DNA from: a virus
DNA: 56,781 nt
Virus record (IMG/VR): IMGVR_UViG_3300030380_000823
Location: 1-56,781 of that record
Direction: 5' to 3' (one strand)
The notes beneath the pieces were generated by a model that saw nothing but the letters and a program-made list of their open reading frames with translations, was not told the origin of the DNA and searched no databases. This document shows, piece by piece, positions 16,637 through 24,988 of this stretch. The translations under genes and the position numbers were made by a program. Positions within the stretch are counted from its first letter, which is position 1, and the number at the start of each line of letters is the position of its first letter.

Positions 16637-19526
16637 CTGTAGCGCTTTCGTCGCCGCCTGTATCGAACGTCTTGCAGTTGACGATGATTACCCTGCTGGT
16701 GGGTAACTCGAAGTTGGTGCCCTTAGCTAACCGTATGGTTCCCCGTTTACCACCTAACTTCTTAATCATGTCGTCTACAAAGGCGTTGTAATTTATCTGC
16801 TGTGCCGCGCACCAAGCCTTCAAAGGCTTCGGAACTAGGTACGCTTTCTTCGTGTCCGTTTCATACCGAGCCACTAGCTTTCCGCGTGGCAGAGCATCCG
16901 GTATAACGATGCTATCTAGCCCGTTACCAGACCCACTACGTAGGTCGTCGGTGCTTTTAATCATCAGGATATTGTTGTAGTTCTCAGTCAGATAGTCGCT
17001 GACCGTCTGCTCCACTGACACGCCCATGTCCATAACAGACTGCTTGTTAGCCTTGAGCATGTTAATAGTCCACTTAAATAAGCCTTTTATGTCGTAGTCA
17101 ACTAGATCCAGCTTATTGGCAATGTACGCTCCAGCTAGTGTGGTAGCAGCTCCGGCAGACCAGAAACGGTTTTCTGCCGTAAGCCCCGCTGCCTCGTCTA
17201 TCTCTTGCTGGAACTTAAACACCAACGCCTTGACCGACTCCAAGTTTTGCATGACCCACTGGATGTAAATGATCCCAGCGTGCCCATAGTTCTGCTCTAT
17301 AGAAGCATCGAATGCGTCAGTCTTTTTCTTGTCTTCAGTGCTAGAGAACACCCGCTGTGCTTTCCACTCCAGCATACGCTGTGCTTCTGCTTTCGGTTGC
17401 TGTTTCTCAAGAGCAATACGTTCAATCACACTAGCATTACCAGTAGTAACCGACAGGAACTTCCAAGGCTCACCCCTAACACGTTCTAAGTTTGCTCCAC
17501 CTGCCATACGACCACGCTGCTGCCCAGAAGATAGCTGATAGGCTAAGTCACTGAGCTTGTTGCTTTTCTCGTTGGTAAGTTCGTCTACGTAGAAAGGTAG
17601 GTTATGCAATACCTCTGCGCGGTTAAACTTCATAGAGTCGGTGTCGCGCTCCTCGACCATGAGAGCCTTCTCGTAGCCCCATACAGAAGCCGCTACGCGC
17701 ACTGCCGCTGTCTTACCGCACCCACTAATAGAGCTGTGTATATGCAAAGCACAAGAGTTCTGGGGCATAAAAGTCATCAGCGGAGAACCAAAAGCCGTAC
17801 ACACAACGTACTGGTGCATCGTTAGTTCCGGCATAGTGCCGTAAAAATTAGCCATCTTCTTCCACGCTTCTAACGTACCCTTTGGTTTGAAGTACGGAAT
17901 CAGTGCGGCTGTCGGTGTTGACGGAGGGTTATGCCGAATCTCGTCAGCCTGTACTTCCCTTTCCCCAACAATGAATGCTGTGCATGTATCGTCTACCCAA
18001 CCAAACTGCCGGTGCGCCGTGTCCGCCGTAGACGTTGCCTGTAATTCGTTTACCCAAGTAATCATATAGTTCATCAAATCGTCTAGTCGTGGGACAGCTA
18101 CACCTTGCATGGACATGTTCTTGCGAAACTCGTCCCGTGAAGTGACCGCTGTAAGTGGCATTGTAAACTCGCGTACGCCATCTTGCGGTAAGTGTATCCT
18201 ACAGACCACAGATTCACCGGCTTCTACATCCACTAATCTGCGAGTAACGTACAAATCGTTGTGGTACAGCACATGCTCATCCACTTCGCCGTCTACAGTT
18301 ATGTCTCTGATGTACACACCGCCGTTCTGCCCACGAAAATACGGGCGCGGGTAGACTGGTATAACGTGTTGTGTAGAAAGTTCTTGACCAGTATTTTCTG
18401 CAACAAGCGTACCTTCTATTAAATCACCCGACTCACCCGACTCACCCGACTCAATCAGGTAAGTACCGTCCTCGGTAGCTTCTGCTTCTTTGATCTTACG
18501 TCCCAAGATGATGGGTGATTTGACCTTACCCCAGTGAGGGCATTCCGTGCAGATACCGCCCTCGTTCTCATCGAACGTCGTGCAACGGTACGGCCCCTTA
18601 ATCAGATCTAACTTCTTCAGTGTCAGTTCTGGTGTGTACTCAGGGTGCTGGTTTGAAATCTTGTGAGCAGCTTTCTCGCCGTCTTCACAAAACTTAGCGA
18701 TGGACAGCCCTGCCCTCCACATAGGCTCACTTGTTTCGGCCTGACCTTTTATTATGCGGCGTAACTGTTCACAGCCGTTGCCGTTCTGTGCTTTCCGCAG
18801 TATCTCTCTGAAGCTGTAGTTTATGTTTTCCAACAAAGCATCGCGCAGACTAGCTGGCCCGTCCGCACCCGTACGCTTCTGAGGAACCTGTATGGTGTCC
18901 ATACCTAACCGACTGGCGAAGAAGTCAAAGTTAACTGCGTCGGGCTTCTTGTTGACCAGCACTACCGGTGCAGGTACATCCGGCTTATGGTTGTGCGTAC
19001 CCACCACACGTAGCACCCGAGCTACATCTGAAGGCACAGCAGGGTCAATCTCTAGCCCAAATTCTTTGCACTTGGCTTTGAACTGGTCAGCTACGACTTT
19101 CCACTGTTCAACTGGCACGGATTCTTCCAAGACCCAGTAAACGTGTATGCCTCGTCCAGAGTTAACAATAAGAGGTTTTGGTAGCTTGAGCGCAGCGCAG
19201 AACTCTTGCAGTCTACGTATTGCGTCCCTTTGCGTAGCAAACCCCTCACCTTTAGCTACTTTGTCTTCGCCACAATCCAAGTCTAAAAAGAACGACTTGA
19301 TGTGTTTGGCGTCTTCTCCTCTACGAGTACCCTCTTCCTTGAAGTTACTCATAGCAAAGTATATGTCCCAGCCTTCACTGTCGTAGTGTTCGGCGGCTTC
19401 CGCTAGTTCATCAACGGTATGGAAATAGACTTGCTTAATTCCGTTACCGAGAGCGGCGCTATGCCGAAACAGGACATACACACCTTCTGTGGGTAGTACC
19501 CACCGTAAAAATTCTCTTGTATTCAT
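16614..19526 (-). CDS. Primase-helicase (AEP-like primase with DUF927-type helicase)
   Basis: A 970-residue replication protein. ATG at 19526 (MNTREFLRWVLP) is preferred; a TTG four codons upstream is less likely. The N-terminal part looks like an archaeo-eukaryotic primase: FFLDLDCG with Asp82-x-Asp84, GRGIHVYWVL with His128, and EIDPAVPSDVARVLRVVGTHNHK. A Cys-containing segment (CTECPHWG) follows. The C-terminal part is a DUF927-like helicase with Walker A ISGCGKT (about 600-606) and the Walker-B-like segment LPFYVDELTNEKSN. Together it would prime and unwind DNA at the fork, replacing a T7 gp4-type protein. Confidence 0.78.
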   Translation of the reverse strand: MNTREFLRWVLPTEGVYVLFRHSAALGNGIKQVYFHTVDELAEAAEHYDSEGWDIYFAMSNFKEEGTRRGEDAKHIKSFFLDLDCGEDKVAKGEGFATQRDAIRRLQEFCAALKLPKPLIVNSGRGIHVYWVLEESVPVEQWKVVADQFKAKCKEFGLEIDPAVPSDVARVLRVVGTHNHKPDVPAPVVLVNKKPDAVNFDFFASRLGMDTIQVPQKRTGADGPASLRDALLENINYSFREILRKAQNGNGCEQLRRIIKGQAETSEPMWRAGLSIAKFCEDGEKAAHKISNQHPEYTPELTLKKLDLIKGPYRCTTFDENEGGICTECPHWGKVKSPIILGRKIKEAEATEDGTYLIESGESGESGDLIEGTLVAENTGQELSTQHVIPVYPRPYFRGQNGGVYIRDITVDGEVDEHVLYHNDLYVTRRLVDVEAGESVVCRIHLPQDGVREFTMPLTAVTSRDEFRKNMSMQGVAVPRLDDLMNYMITWVNELQATSTADTAHRQFGWVDDTCTAFIVGEREVQADEIRHNPPSTPTAALIPYFKPKGTLEAWKKMANFYGTMPELTMHQYVVCTAFGSPLMTFMPQNSCALHIHSSISGCGKTAAVRVAASVWGYEKALMVEERDTDSMKFNRAEVLHNLPFYVDELTNEKSNKLSDLAYQLSSGQQRGRMAGGANLERVRGEPWKFLSVTTGNASVIERIALEKQQPKAEAQRMLEWKAQRVFSSTEDKKKTDAFDASIEQNYGHAGIIYIQWVMQNLESVKALVFKFQQEIDEAAGLTAENRFWSAGAATTLAGAYIANKLDLVDYDIKGLFKWTINMLKANKQSVMDMGVSVEQTVSDYLTENYNNILMIKSTDDLRSGSGNGLDSIVIPDALPRGKLVARYETDTKKAYLVPKPLKAWCAAQQINYNAFVDDMIKKLGGKRGTIRLAKGTNFELPTSRVIIVNCKTFDTGGDESATDDNAEAT

Positions 19527-19548
19527 GGTTGCACCCAATGCCGAGAGA

Positions 19549-19600
19549 CACTATGGCAGGGATGTCGGCGCATCCTTTTCGGCAAAACCTAGCCATAGTG
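19549..19600. promoter_or_regulatory. Inverted repeat in the leader between SSB and primase genes
   Basis: CACTATGGC (19549-19557) pairs with GCCATAGTG (19592-19600). A smaller stem, GGATG/CATCC, lies inside the loop. In leftward RNA this forms a long-armed hairpin about 20 nt upstream of the primase start. The flanking words TCTCGGCA-TGG and CCACTAT recur in the leader of the 136-aa gene (21716-21766), hinting at a shared leader element. Role unknown. Confidence 0.45.
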
Positions 19601-19616
19601 GAGTGATTGTTAGTGG

Positions 19617-20366
19617 CTAGTCATCCCAACCGTCAACAATGGCACTCAGATCGTCGTCATCTTCCTTGGGTGCGGGGGCAGATTTCTTTACGACCTTCTT
19701 GGGTTCCTCCACTTCGGAGGTATCTGGCTCATCACCAAATATATCGTCAGAGTCATCGTCGTCTAACGCGACATCGGTGCTCTTGACACTGCTAGTAGTA
19801 TCATTAAACGGGTTATCAGGTTGTGCTACGAAGCCGCCTTCCACAACACCGAAGGGCGAACGTGACACCATCGGCACGTATTCGATCACCTGTACGCCGT
19901 TCAGACGCAGGCTAACGCCGTTATCACGCATAGAGTACGGTACGAAAGAGAAGGCAAGGTTCACGGTGCTGCCGCTGGTCAACTGAAAGTCCGCTGGCAG
20001 TTTGTTGTTCTGCGCGTCCACTTGTAGTGGTGGCGTGGTCTTGTCGGTGCCATAAGCACCTTTCAACTTGGCCTTACCGACGTAGTTACCGTCATCGTCC
20101 TTCTTGAACGGTAGGGCAAACTTGTCAGGCCAGCTCTTTTCTTTCTTGGCTTTGTAAGCCGTTGCCATTGCCTTGTACAAGGCTTTAGCTTCGCTTTCAG
20201 ACATCACAAAGGACATCTCGTATGCCGCGCCGTCATCCAGCGGGTCACACTTAACAGACCCACCCTTACCGCCGTTCGCTTTGTTATCGAACTTGTAGGT
20301 AGCGTCGAGTCTTGGGTAGAGAGCTTTCACGCCCTCAATTGTGTAGTACATATTCGCTTCAGCCAT
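19617..20366 (-). CDS. Single-stranded DNA-binding protein (T7 gp2.5-like)
   Basis: A 249-residue protein. The first two thirds are a beta-rich, OB-fold-like domain (KGGSVKCDPLDDGAAYEMSF, LKGAYGTDKTTPPLQVDAQ, SGSTVNLAFSFVPYSMRDNG, VSLRLNGVQVIEYVP). The last quarter is very acidic and ends DDDDLSAIVDGWDD. An acidic tail ending in an aromatic residue near the C-terminus is the hallmark of phage SSBs such as T7 gp2.5 and serves to contact polymerase and helicase. Its place between recombination and primase genes supports this. Confidence 0.75.
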   Translation of the reverse strand: MAEANMYYTIEGVKALYPRLDATYKFDNKANGGKGGSVKCDPLDDGAAYEMSFVMSESEAKALYKAMATAYKAKKEKSWPDKFALPFKKDDDGNYVGKAKLKGAYGTDKTTPPLQVDAQNNKLPADFQLTSGSTVNLAFSFVPYSMRDNGVSLRLNGVQVIEYVPMVSRSPFGVVEGGFVAQPDNPFNDTTSSVKSTDVALDDDDSDDIFGDEPDTSEVEEPKKVVKKSAPAPKEDDDDLSAIVDGWDD

Positions 20367-21033
20367 TGTTGGTCTCCTTACTTTGGCTAGTTATCGTGAA
20401 CCCTTCAGTCGCAGCGAAGGGCGAACCTTCGCGGTTGTGTGGAACAATGTCGAAAGCAATCGCTGCTAACGTGTCATCTGCATCCACCATCAATTTAACT
20501 TCTTGTAGTTCCTCTTCTTCTAATGGTCGTTGTGGGTAGAAGAACAGCTTTGGCACAGGGCTACCCGCATCAAAACTAATCCTTGTCACTACCGCCGCAC
20601 TCGGCGTCCCGTGCCCACTCAAAAACTTGGCATAAGCCTGTAGAGGCATAGAGCTTCTACCTTGAGCTTTGCCAAATATGGACGAGGCAGGTACTTGTAG
20701 TTGATACACTGTGTCTAACGCTTGTTCTTCAACAACAGCTAAACGCTGGCTAAACCTACAAGCCCTACCCCCTCCATTGCCAGAACCTCGGACATTCTGC
20801 GTGCAGTCGATGCAGCGCGTACTCTGTCTCTGGCTCGGCGGCACCTCGGGAGCTGGTCTCTGGGTATCGCTAGACCAACATGTCGGAAGCCGCTTGGCGT
20901 TAGGATCGTAGTCGTCTTTGTAAAATGCGCGGGATACTACCGCTGCATTCACAATAACCACGTCCATAACTGTGCTATCCGACTGAATGTCTAACCCAGT
21001 GAACTTGCTACCCTGTATACTGATTCGGCGCAT
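20359..21033 (-). CDS. Conserved phage protein with CxxC zinc-like motif, 224 aa
   Basis: Not assigned to a characterised family. The protein contains PTCWSSDTQRPAPEVP, then RCIDCTQNVRGSGNGGGRACRF, so four cysteines (Cys...CxxC...Cys) that could bind zinc, followed by a beta-rich half (YQLQVPASSIFGKAQ, AAVVTRISFD, PKLFFYPQRPL). It overlaps the SSB start by 8 bases. Similar proteins sit next to SSB or primase genes in marine phages, so a DNA-replication or recombination accessory role is likely but unproven. Confidence 0.55.
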   Translation of the reverse strand: MRRISIQGSKFTGLDIQSDSTVMDVVIVNAAVVSRAFYKDDYDPNAKRLPTCWSSDTQRPAPEVPPSQRQSTRCIDCTQNVRGSGNGGGRACRFSQRLAVVEEQALDTVYQLQVPASSIFGKAQGRSSMPLQAYAKFLSGHGTPSAAVVTRISFDAGSPVPKLFFYPQRPLEEEELQEVKLMVDADDTLAAIAFDIVPHNREGSPFAATEGFTITSQSKETNNG

Positions 21034-21308
21034 TAAATGTCCGCATCAGGGTCGAATGCCGATGGATCAAAGTCTGCGGTGTCTGGCACATCAGCCAGAT
21101 CTACACCACCTACCATTGGGCCATCATCTTCTGAGTCACCTTTTAGCAAAGCCTCTGCGATGCTCGCCAAAGCGAACCGCTGCGTTTTACCCACTTTTAT
21201 GTAGGTGTTACTCGGTATGACCCCATCCCGCACCCATTTACGGGTCGTGGATAATGACACACCAAAGTGCTTTGCAACATCCTCAATCGGAACTAATTGC
21301 TCCATCAT
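21033..21308 (-). CDS. Helix-turn-helix protein (MerR/excisionase-like), 91 aa
   Basis: Residues about 6-55 form a winged-helix reading head: VPIEDVAKHFGVSLSTTRKWVRDG followed by a wing region (IPSNTYIKVGKTQRFALASI). The C-terminal 25 residues are acidic (FDPSAFDPDADI). The length and HTH_17-type layout fit excisionase-like DNA-binding proteins, which may act as regulators or replication helpers. No integrase is present, so an excision role is not indicated. It overlaps the upstream gene (ATGA). Confidence 0.72.
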   Translation of the reverse strand: MMEQLVPIEDVAKHFGVSLSTTRKWVRDGVIPSNTYIKVGKTQRFALASIAEALLKGDSEDDGPMVGGVDLADVPDTADFDPSAFDPDADI

Positions 21309-21715
21309 GCCTTCCTTATCGTGAGCGCGTATTCTGAGTCTACGTTCAAGCCCTTTGGCAGAAGATCTGGGTTTTCCTCAAGGAACTCCCGTACGTTCTT
21401 CTGATTTAGGCGCTTATCTAAGAACTCAGGTACACCATGCTCAAGGATAAACTCGTGCATGTGTTCCCAATCGCTAGTCCAATACTTCTGCTTGACCGTA
21501 CGATAAAACGTACCAGCATCTGTTTTGACACTCTTGATGTCGTTCTCTTTTAAGTAGCTCAGTAGCGCACTTTTTATTTTGTTTTGCTGATTGACTAGCT
21601 TGTCATCAGCCTCCTTAAATTCCGCAGATAGGCGCTCCCGTTCAGCCTTAATCTTGAGGTAAACCCCAGTCATCTTGCCTAGCGGCACACCGTCTACGTC
21701 TTTTGCATCAGCCAT
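21305..21715 (-). CDS. Gp157-like phage protein, 136 aa
   Basis: The N-terminal half is a coiled coil (VYLKIKAERERLSAEFKEAD, DKLVNQQNKIKSALLSYL). The C-terminal half reads SVKTDAGTFYRTVKQKYWTS, then EFLDKRLNQKNVREFLEENPDLLPKGL and YALTIRKA. The coiled coil followed by a KTxxGTFYR strand is typical of Gp157-related and similar proteins next to phage recombination genes. A role as a scaffold for DNA transactions is inferred. It is the first gene behind a sigma70-like promoter at 21746-21774. Confidence 0.6.
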   Translation of the reverse strand: MADAKDVDGVPLGKMTGVYLKIKAERERLSAEFKEADDKLVNQQNKIKSALLSYLKENDIKSVKTDAGTFYRTVKQKYWTSDWEHMHEFILEHGVPEFLDKRLNQKNVREFLEENPDLLPKGLNVDSEYALTIRKA

Positions 21716-21745
21716 GATCTTCGTCCTTCCATTGCCGAGAAAGGT

Positions 21746-21774
21746 AATATAGTGGTAGGTAATGGCTTAATCAA
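21746..21774 (-). promoter_or_regulatory. Sigma70-like promoter for the leftward HTH-SSB-primase block
   Basis: On the leftward strand: TTGATT, a 17-nt spacer, then TATATT. It overlaps the stop codon of the SNF2 helicase gene and lies about 30 nt upstream of the next ATG at 21715. Both boxes and the spacing match the consensus well. No TAACACG element is present, unlike the three promoters further upstream. Confidence 0.6.
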
Positions 21775-23302
21775 GTATTTCTTTGTAAAGATCAATAATT
21801 TTTGTATGTGTGTCTATTTTGTTATCTAGTAATGCGTACACGCGCTTTTCTATGTGAGATCCTTGTAGCTGTACCACTGTACACTTATGATCTTGCCCCG
21901 CTCTGTGGATACGTGCGTTGGCCTGTGCATAGGTTTCTACTGAACTGGTTGGCCCCCACCACACGATTGTGTTCGCAGCGGTCAGCGTAACGCCGTGTGC
22001 CGCAGCCTGTGGCTGGATGACCAGCACTCGTGGGGTATCTGTCTCTTGGAACTCTTTGAATATGCGCGTGCGCTCGGTGGCACTGACAGCCCCGCTAATT
22101 ACCTCGGTAGGTATCTTGTCCTTACGTAGTTTGTCAGTAAGTAGCTGGATCGTATGCTTGAACGGCACGAACACGAGTACCTTCTTACTGGACTCGTCAA
22201 TTACCTCACGTAGCACTTTGTATCGGTGCTTGATGTCGAACTCCACCACCTCATTGTCATCGGTGTACACCGCACCAGAACTGATTTGTAGCAGCTTATT
22301 CATGTTGACCGCTGCCGTAGCTGCCGTGACTGTCTCTTCCGCAGCCTCCATGACCATGCGGTTCTTCAGCTCTTTGTAGTATTTCTCTTGCTGGCGTGTC
22401 AGCGGTACTTCGCGGTTGGTGTACACCATGTCAGGTAGATCCAGACACTCTTCCTTCGTGTACCGTATGGCTGGTTGTAGTGCGCCGAACACTATCTCGG
22501 TAGCCTCCGGCTTAGGTACCCATTTGAAGTTGGTCACTTTGTACATTACCTGATCGCGGAACGAACCAAAGAAGCGTGGCACAGCTTTCGGGTTAACAAG
22601 TTTAGCCAGACCGTACGCATCCAGCGGACTCTGTGCAGCGGGTGTACCCGTCATCATCCACAGCCACGTATCAGGGCTGAGTAGCTTGTTGAGTGTCTTC
22701 CACCTGTCAGTCTGGGCATTCTTGTAGTGCGTGGCCTCGTCCACAATCACTAGGTCAAACCCACCGTTGGCTATGGCATCCGCTACAATTGCCACACCGT
22801 CATAATTTATTACCACGAATTCCGCATCGCTTTCGATTACAGCGGTTCTCTTCTTCGCTGAACCGTGGGCTATATCTACCTTGCGGTGCATAGCGAAGCT
22901 GAACAGATCTTCTCGCCATGCCGAATCCATAATAGATAAAGGGCAGATGACCAGAGCGCGTTTGATACGGCCTTGCTTCATTAGGAAGTCCGCTGCCCAG
23001 ATAGCACTAGCGGTCTTGCCCGTACCCTGTTCGTTGAAACAGAACGCACGTTTGTTGAGTGTCAGGAACCCAGCCGTGGTCTTTTGATGCTCGAACGGTT
23101 TGTACTTGCCCGTCCACTTATACTTACCTTCGATGGGCGATGGCGCGTTGATGTTTAGATTCTTGAGTACGTGGGCCTCGTCTACGCCCCAGTTAACCAC
23201 CACACGGTTACCTGATAACTCCTTACTCTTTGGTATAACCTCGGTAACTTTCCGTGGGTCACGTAGCCGCAATAGCAGCGCCTTGTTATCTATTACTTTC
23301 AT
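21767..23302 (-). CDS. SNF2-family DNA helicase/ATPase, 511 aa
   Basis: A superfamily 2 translocase with motif I EQGTGKT (about 91-97), the Ia-like LVICPLSIM, motif II VDEATHYKN (Asp188-Glu189), motif III TGTPA, and the C-terminal motifs VLVIQPQAAAHG and QANARIHRAGQ. The last is the motif VI form of SNF2 helicases used in phage DNA remodelling or replication restart. GGAAGGGTGA directly before ATG at 23302 is a strong ribosome binding site. The 114 nt upstream, to 23417, contain no convincing gene. Confidence 0.88.
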   Translation of the reverse strand: MKVIDNKALLLRLRDPRKVTEVIPKSKELSGNRVVVNWGVDEAHVLKNLNINAPSPIEGKYKWTGKYKPFEHQKTTAGFLTLNKRAFCFNEQGTGKTASAIWAADFLMKQGRIKRALVICPLSIMDSAWREDLFSFAMHRKVDIAHGSAKKRTAVIESDAEFVVINYDGVAIVADAIANGGFDLVIVDEATHYKNAQTDRWKTLNKLLSPDTWLWMMTGTPAAQSPLDAYGLAKLVNPKAVPRFFGSFRDQVMYKVTNFKWVPKPEATEIVFGALQPAIRYTKEECLDLPDMVYTNREVPLTRQQEKYYKELKNRMVMEAAEETVTAATAAVNMNKLLQISSGAVYTDDNEVVEFDIKHRYKVLREVIDESSKKVLVFVPFKHTIQLLTDKLRKDKIPTEVISGAVSATERTRIFKEFQETDTPRVLVIQPQAAAHGVTLTAANTIVWWGPTSSVETYAQANARIHRAGQDHKCTVVQLQGSHIEKRVYALLDNKIDTHTKIIDLYKEILD

Positions 23303-23416
23303 TCACCCTTCCATGCAAAAAAGCGCGAAGTGGGTGTCCACTACACGCGGTTAAGAAACCCCGCCATACGACCACACCGGACGGGAACGGTGCCAACAGG
23401 CAGGAAGTGCCTTGGC

Positions 23417-23518
23417 CTAAACTGTTATTAACACAGTAAGAAGAAAAGACAGTACGTTGATCGCTACAATAATACCGATACCGACCAGTACACCTGTCTT
23501 TACGTCTTCCTTACTCAC
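23417..23518 (-). CDS. Small single-pass membrane protein, 33 aa
   Basis: A GTG start at 23518 overlaps the upstream stop (GTGA). The product starts MSKEDVKTGVLVGIGIIV and is almost entirely one hydrophobic helix (residues about 9-33) behind a short charged N-terminus. The stop overlap, typical of genuine coupled genes here, argues that it is real. Possible roles include superinfection exclusion, membrane modification or lysis control; none is shown. Confidence 0.55.
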   Translation of the reverse strand: MSKEDVKTGVLVGIGIIVAINVLSFLLTVLITV

Positions 23519-23814
23519 TGTCTACGTCGAGGTCTATGCCCCGCTTTCTTGGGACTCTGCCCGTTACGGCTGCGGTTAGCACTCTTACTTTCTATTCGCA
23601 CACCGTCTTTGTTACTGCCACCACGACTCAACATCTTATTGTGACTGACATCTTTGCCTTCACGCTTATCTGCCTTGCCGTTCTTGTTGGCATCACGGCC
23701 CGTTCTATCCATAGCGCGTCTAGCACGTTGTCTCTCCATCCGTGCTTCATGCGCCTTACTGCCGACAGGAGGGTTCTTCTGTTTCTTACGGTCTGCTTTG
23801 TTCTTGTACGGCAT
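23515..23814 (-). CDS. Very basic small protein with HNH-like pattern, 99 aa
   Basis: The start is ATG at 23814 (MPYKNKADRKKQ), overlapping the upstream stop (TAATG). It is extremely Lys/Arg-rich. The segment KDVSHNKMLSRGGSNKDGVRIESKSANRSRNG recalls the spacing of degenerate HNH nucleases (D-x-x-H ... GGSN ... N-R), but the second catalytic His is not obvious. It could be a minimal HNH-type protein or just a nucleic-acid-binding protein. It sits directly after a RecB-like nuclease gene. Confidence 0.5.
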   Translation of the reverse strand: MPYKNKADRKKQKNPPVGSKAHEARMERQRARRAMDRTGRDANKNGKADKREGKDVSHNKMLSRGGSNKDGVRIESKSANRSRNGQSPKKAGHRPRRRQ

Positions 23815-24485
23815 TAGTTCTTTCCGTTGTGTGGGCACTCCAACACAGGGCACCATGCTTTACACAGCCCGCTAGGGTTGGGGTTCCACGTATCGTTGTC
23901 AAAAGCTGTTTCCATGTCGCTGTATTTACTCAGCCACTTAGTCCACAACCTATCCTCTTCTTCTATCGTGTAGCGATCTCGTATCAGATCATTACTTACT
24001 ACAAACAACAGCCCAGCCCGAACGGTCTCCACCTCGGGGTAGTGCTTGAAGGTAGCCAGAGCCATAAGTTCTAGCTGCCCTTTGTCAGCATATCTTGCCG
24101 ACTTGCCGGTCTTGTAGTCAATCACCCATGCAAGATTGTCTTCGCGGTTCAAGATCACAAGATCGGCAATGCCTCGGAACCAAACGTCGGAGTCAAAGAA
24201 GCTACACGCTTCCAAGTCTTTGGTCAGGCCCATCTTGATCTCGCACAGCTTCTCGCCTTTCTTGGCGTTGAGTGCGTCTAACGCGCCTTGAGCGTAGCTG
24301 AACCGTGGATCTAGCTCACCACCGTCGCGGATGTAAGTCTCCGCAGCTTCGTGAAAAGCTGTTCCATACAGTGTCGCTTCAGACTCCTTGAACGGGTACT
24401 GCTTGAGTACCTTCTCGTGGTAGAACTGTTTAGGGCACTGCTGGAACGCCTTTATCTTACTGAATGACCACGGTGCTACGCTCAC
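23814..24485 (-). CDS. PD-(D/E)XK nuclease, RecB/Cas4-like, 223 aa
   Basis: The N-terminus reads WSFSKIKAFQQCPKQFYHEKV. Then come the nuclease motifs: GTAFHEAAE (motif with His), FRGIADLVI (Asp) and WVIDYKTGKSA (D-x-K), followed by GQLELMALA (Q-x-x-x-Y/L motif). This is the order in RecB-type exonucleases of the PDDEXK_1 group. Cysteines at the start (QCP) and at the C-terminus (CKAWCPVLECP) could hold an Fe-S cluster as in Cas4/AddB relatives. Probably processes DNA ends in recombination-dependent replication. Confidence 0.85.
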   Translation of the reverse strand: MSVAPWSFSKIKAFQQCPKQFYHEKVLKQYPFKESEATLYGTAFHEAAETYIRDGGELDPRFSYAQGALDALNAKKGEKLCEIKMGLTKDLEACSFFDSDVWFRGIADLVILNREDNLAWVIDYKTGKSARYADKGQLELMALATFKHYPEVETVRAGLLFVVSNDLIRDRYTIEEEDRLWTKWLSKYSDMETAFDNDTWNPNPSGLCKAWCPVLECPHNGKN

Positions 24486-24493
24486 AAACTACC

Positions 24494-24988
24494 TCATACT
24501 GTTAGCTTCAAGATCACGTAAAACAATACTATAGCACAAGAAGTACCAAGCAACGCACCAAGATACTCCCGTGCGAATTGCGAAGAAGTATTCGGCTGTT
24601 CCGCAATAGCCGCAGTCCTAGCTTGTTGCCGGTCTTTCTTAACCTTGTACTTACGGGCAGTGTCCGCGTTCCTTTCAACAATCGCTCTATGTTCTTCGGA
24701 CGTTGCCAGTCGGTAGTTATCCTTACTTACCCGTACAAAGTACCCCTTACTGGTGGCGCTTTGACTAATCCAATCACGTAGCTGCTGCCTGTTTTTGGGT
24801 CTGGTTTTTAAGTCTGAGGCAGGAACCATTCTCCAAATCGCTGTTAACGAGGCACTACCGCCCAGACTAGACATTATGTCGTACAGGTGCGCTGACCTAC
24901 TGCTTTTTTTGACTGGGCGAGGAGCAAGCTGCTCTGCACGGTCTTCAGTAGTTTTGGTTCCAAACATATTTTTTACTTTCGTATCCAT
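24494..24988 (-). CDS. Membrane-tethered protein with N-terminal helical domain, 164 aa
   Basis: The start is ATG at 24988 (MDTKVKNMFG), overlapping the DNA polymerase stop (TAATG). Residues about 30-110 contain helices and a winged-helix-like run (HLYDIMSSLGGSASLTAIWR, RDWISQSATSKGYFVRVSKDNYRLAT). A basic stretch follows, and the C-terminus is a single transmembrane helix (YLGALLGTSCAIVLFYVILK). This suggests a cytosolic, perhaps DNA-binding, domain anchored to the membrane. Direct coupling to the polymerase makes membrane attachment of replication an idea worth testing. Confidence 0.5.
   Translation of the reverse strand: MDTKVKNMFGTKTTEDRAEQLAPRPVKKSSRSAHLYDIMSSLGGSASLTAIWRMVPASDLKTRPKNRQQLRDWISQSATSKGYFVRVSKDNYRLATSEEHRAIVERNADTARKYKVKKDRQQARTAAIAEQPNTSSQFAREYLGALLGTSCAIVLFYVILKLTV

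Noticed and set aside
21033-21308. HTH protein as an excisionase implying a temperate phage
   Set aside because: No integrase, attachment-site evidence or lysogeny repressor is visible; the protein can act in replication or regulation instead.
23515-23814. Basic 99-aa protein as a definite HNH endonuclease
   Set aside because: The second catalytic histidine and zinc cysteines are missing, so only a weak pattern is noted.
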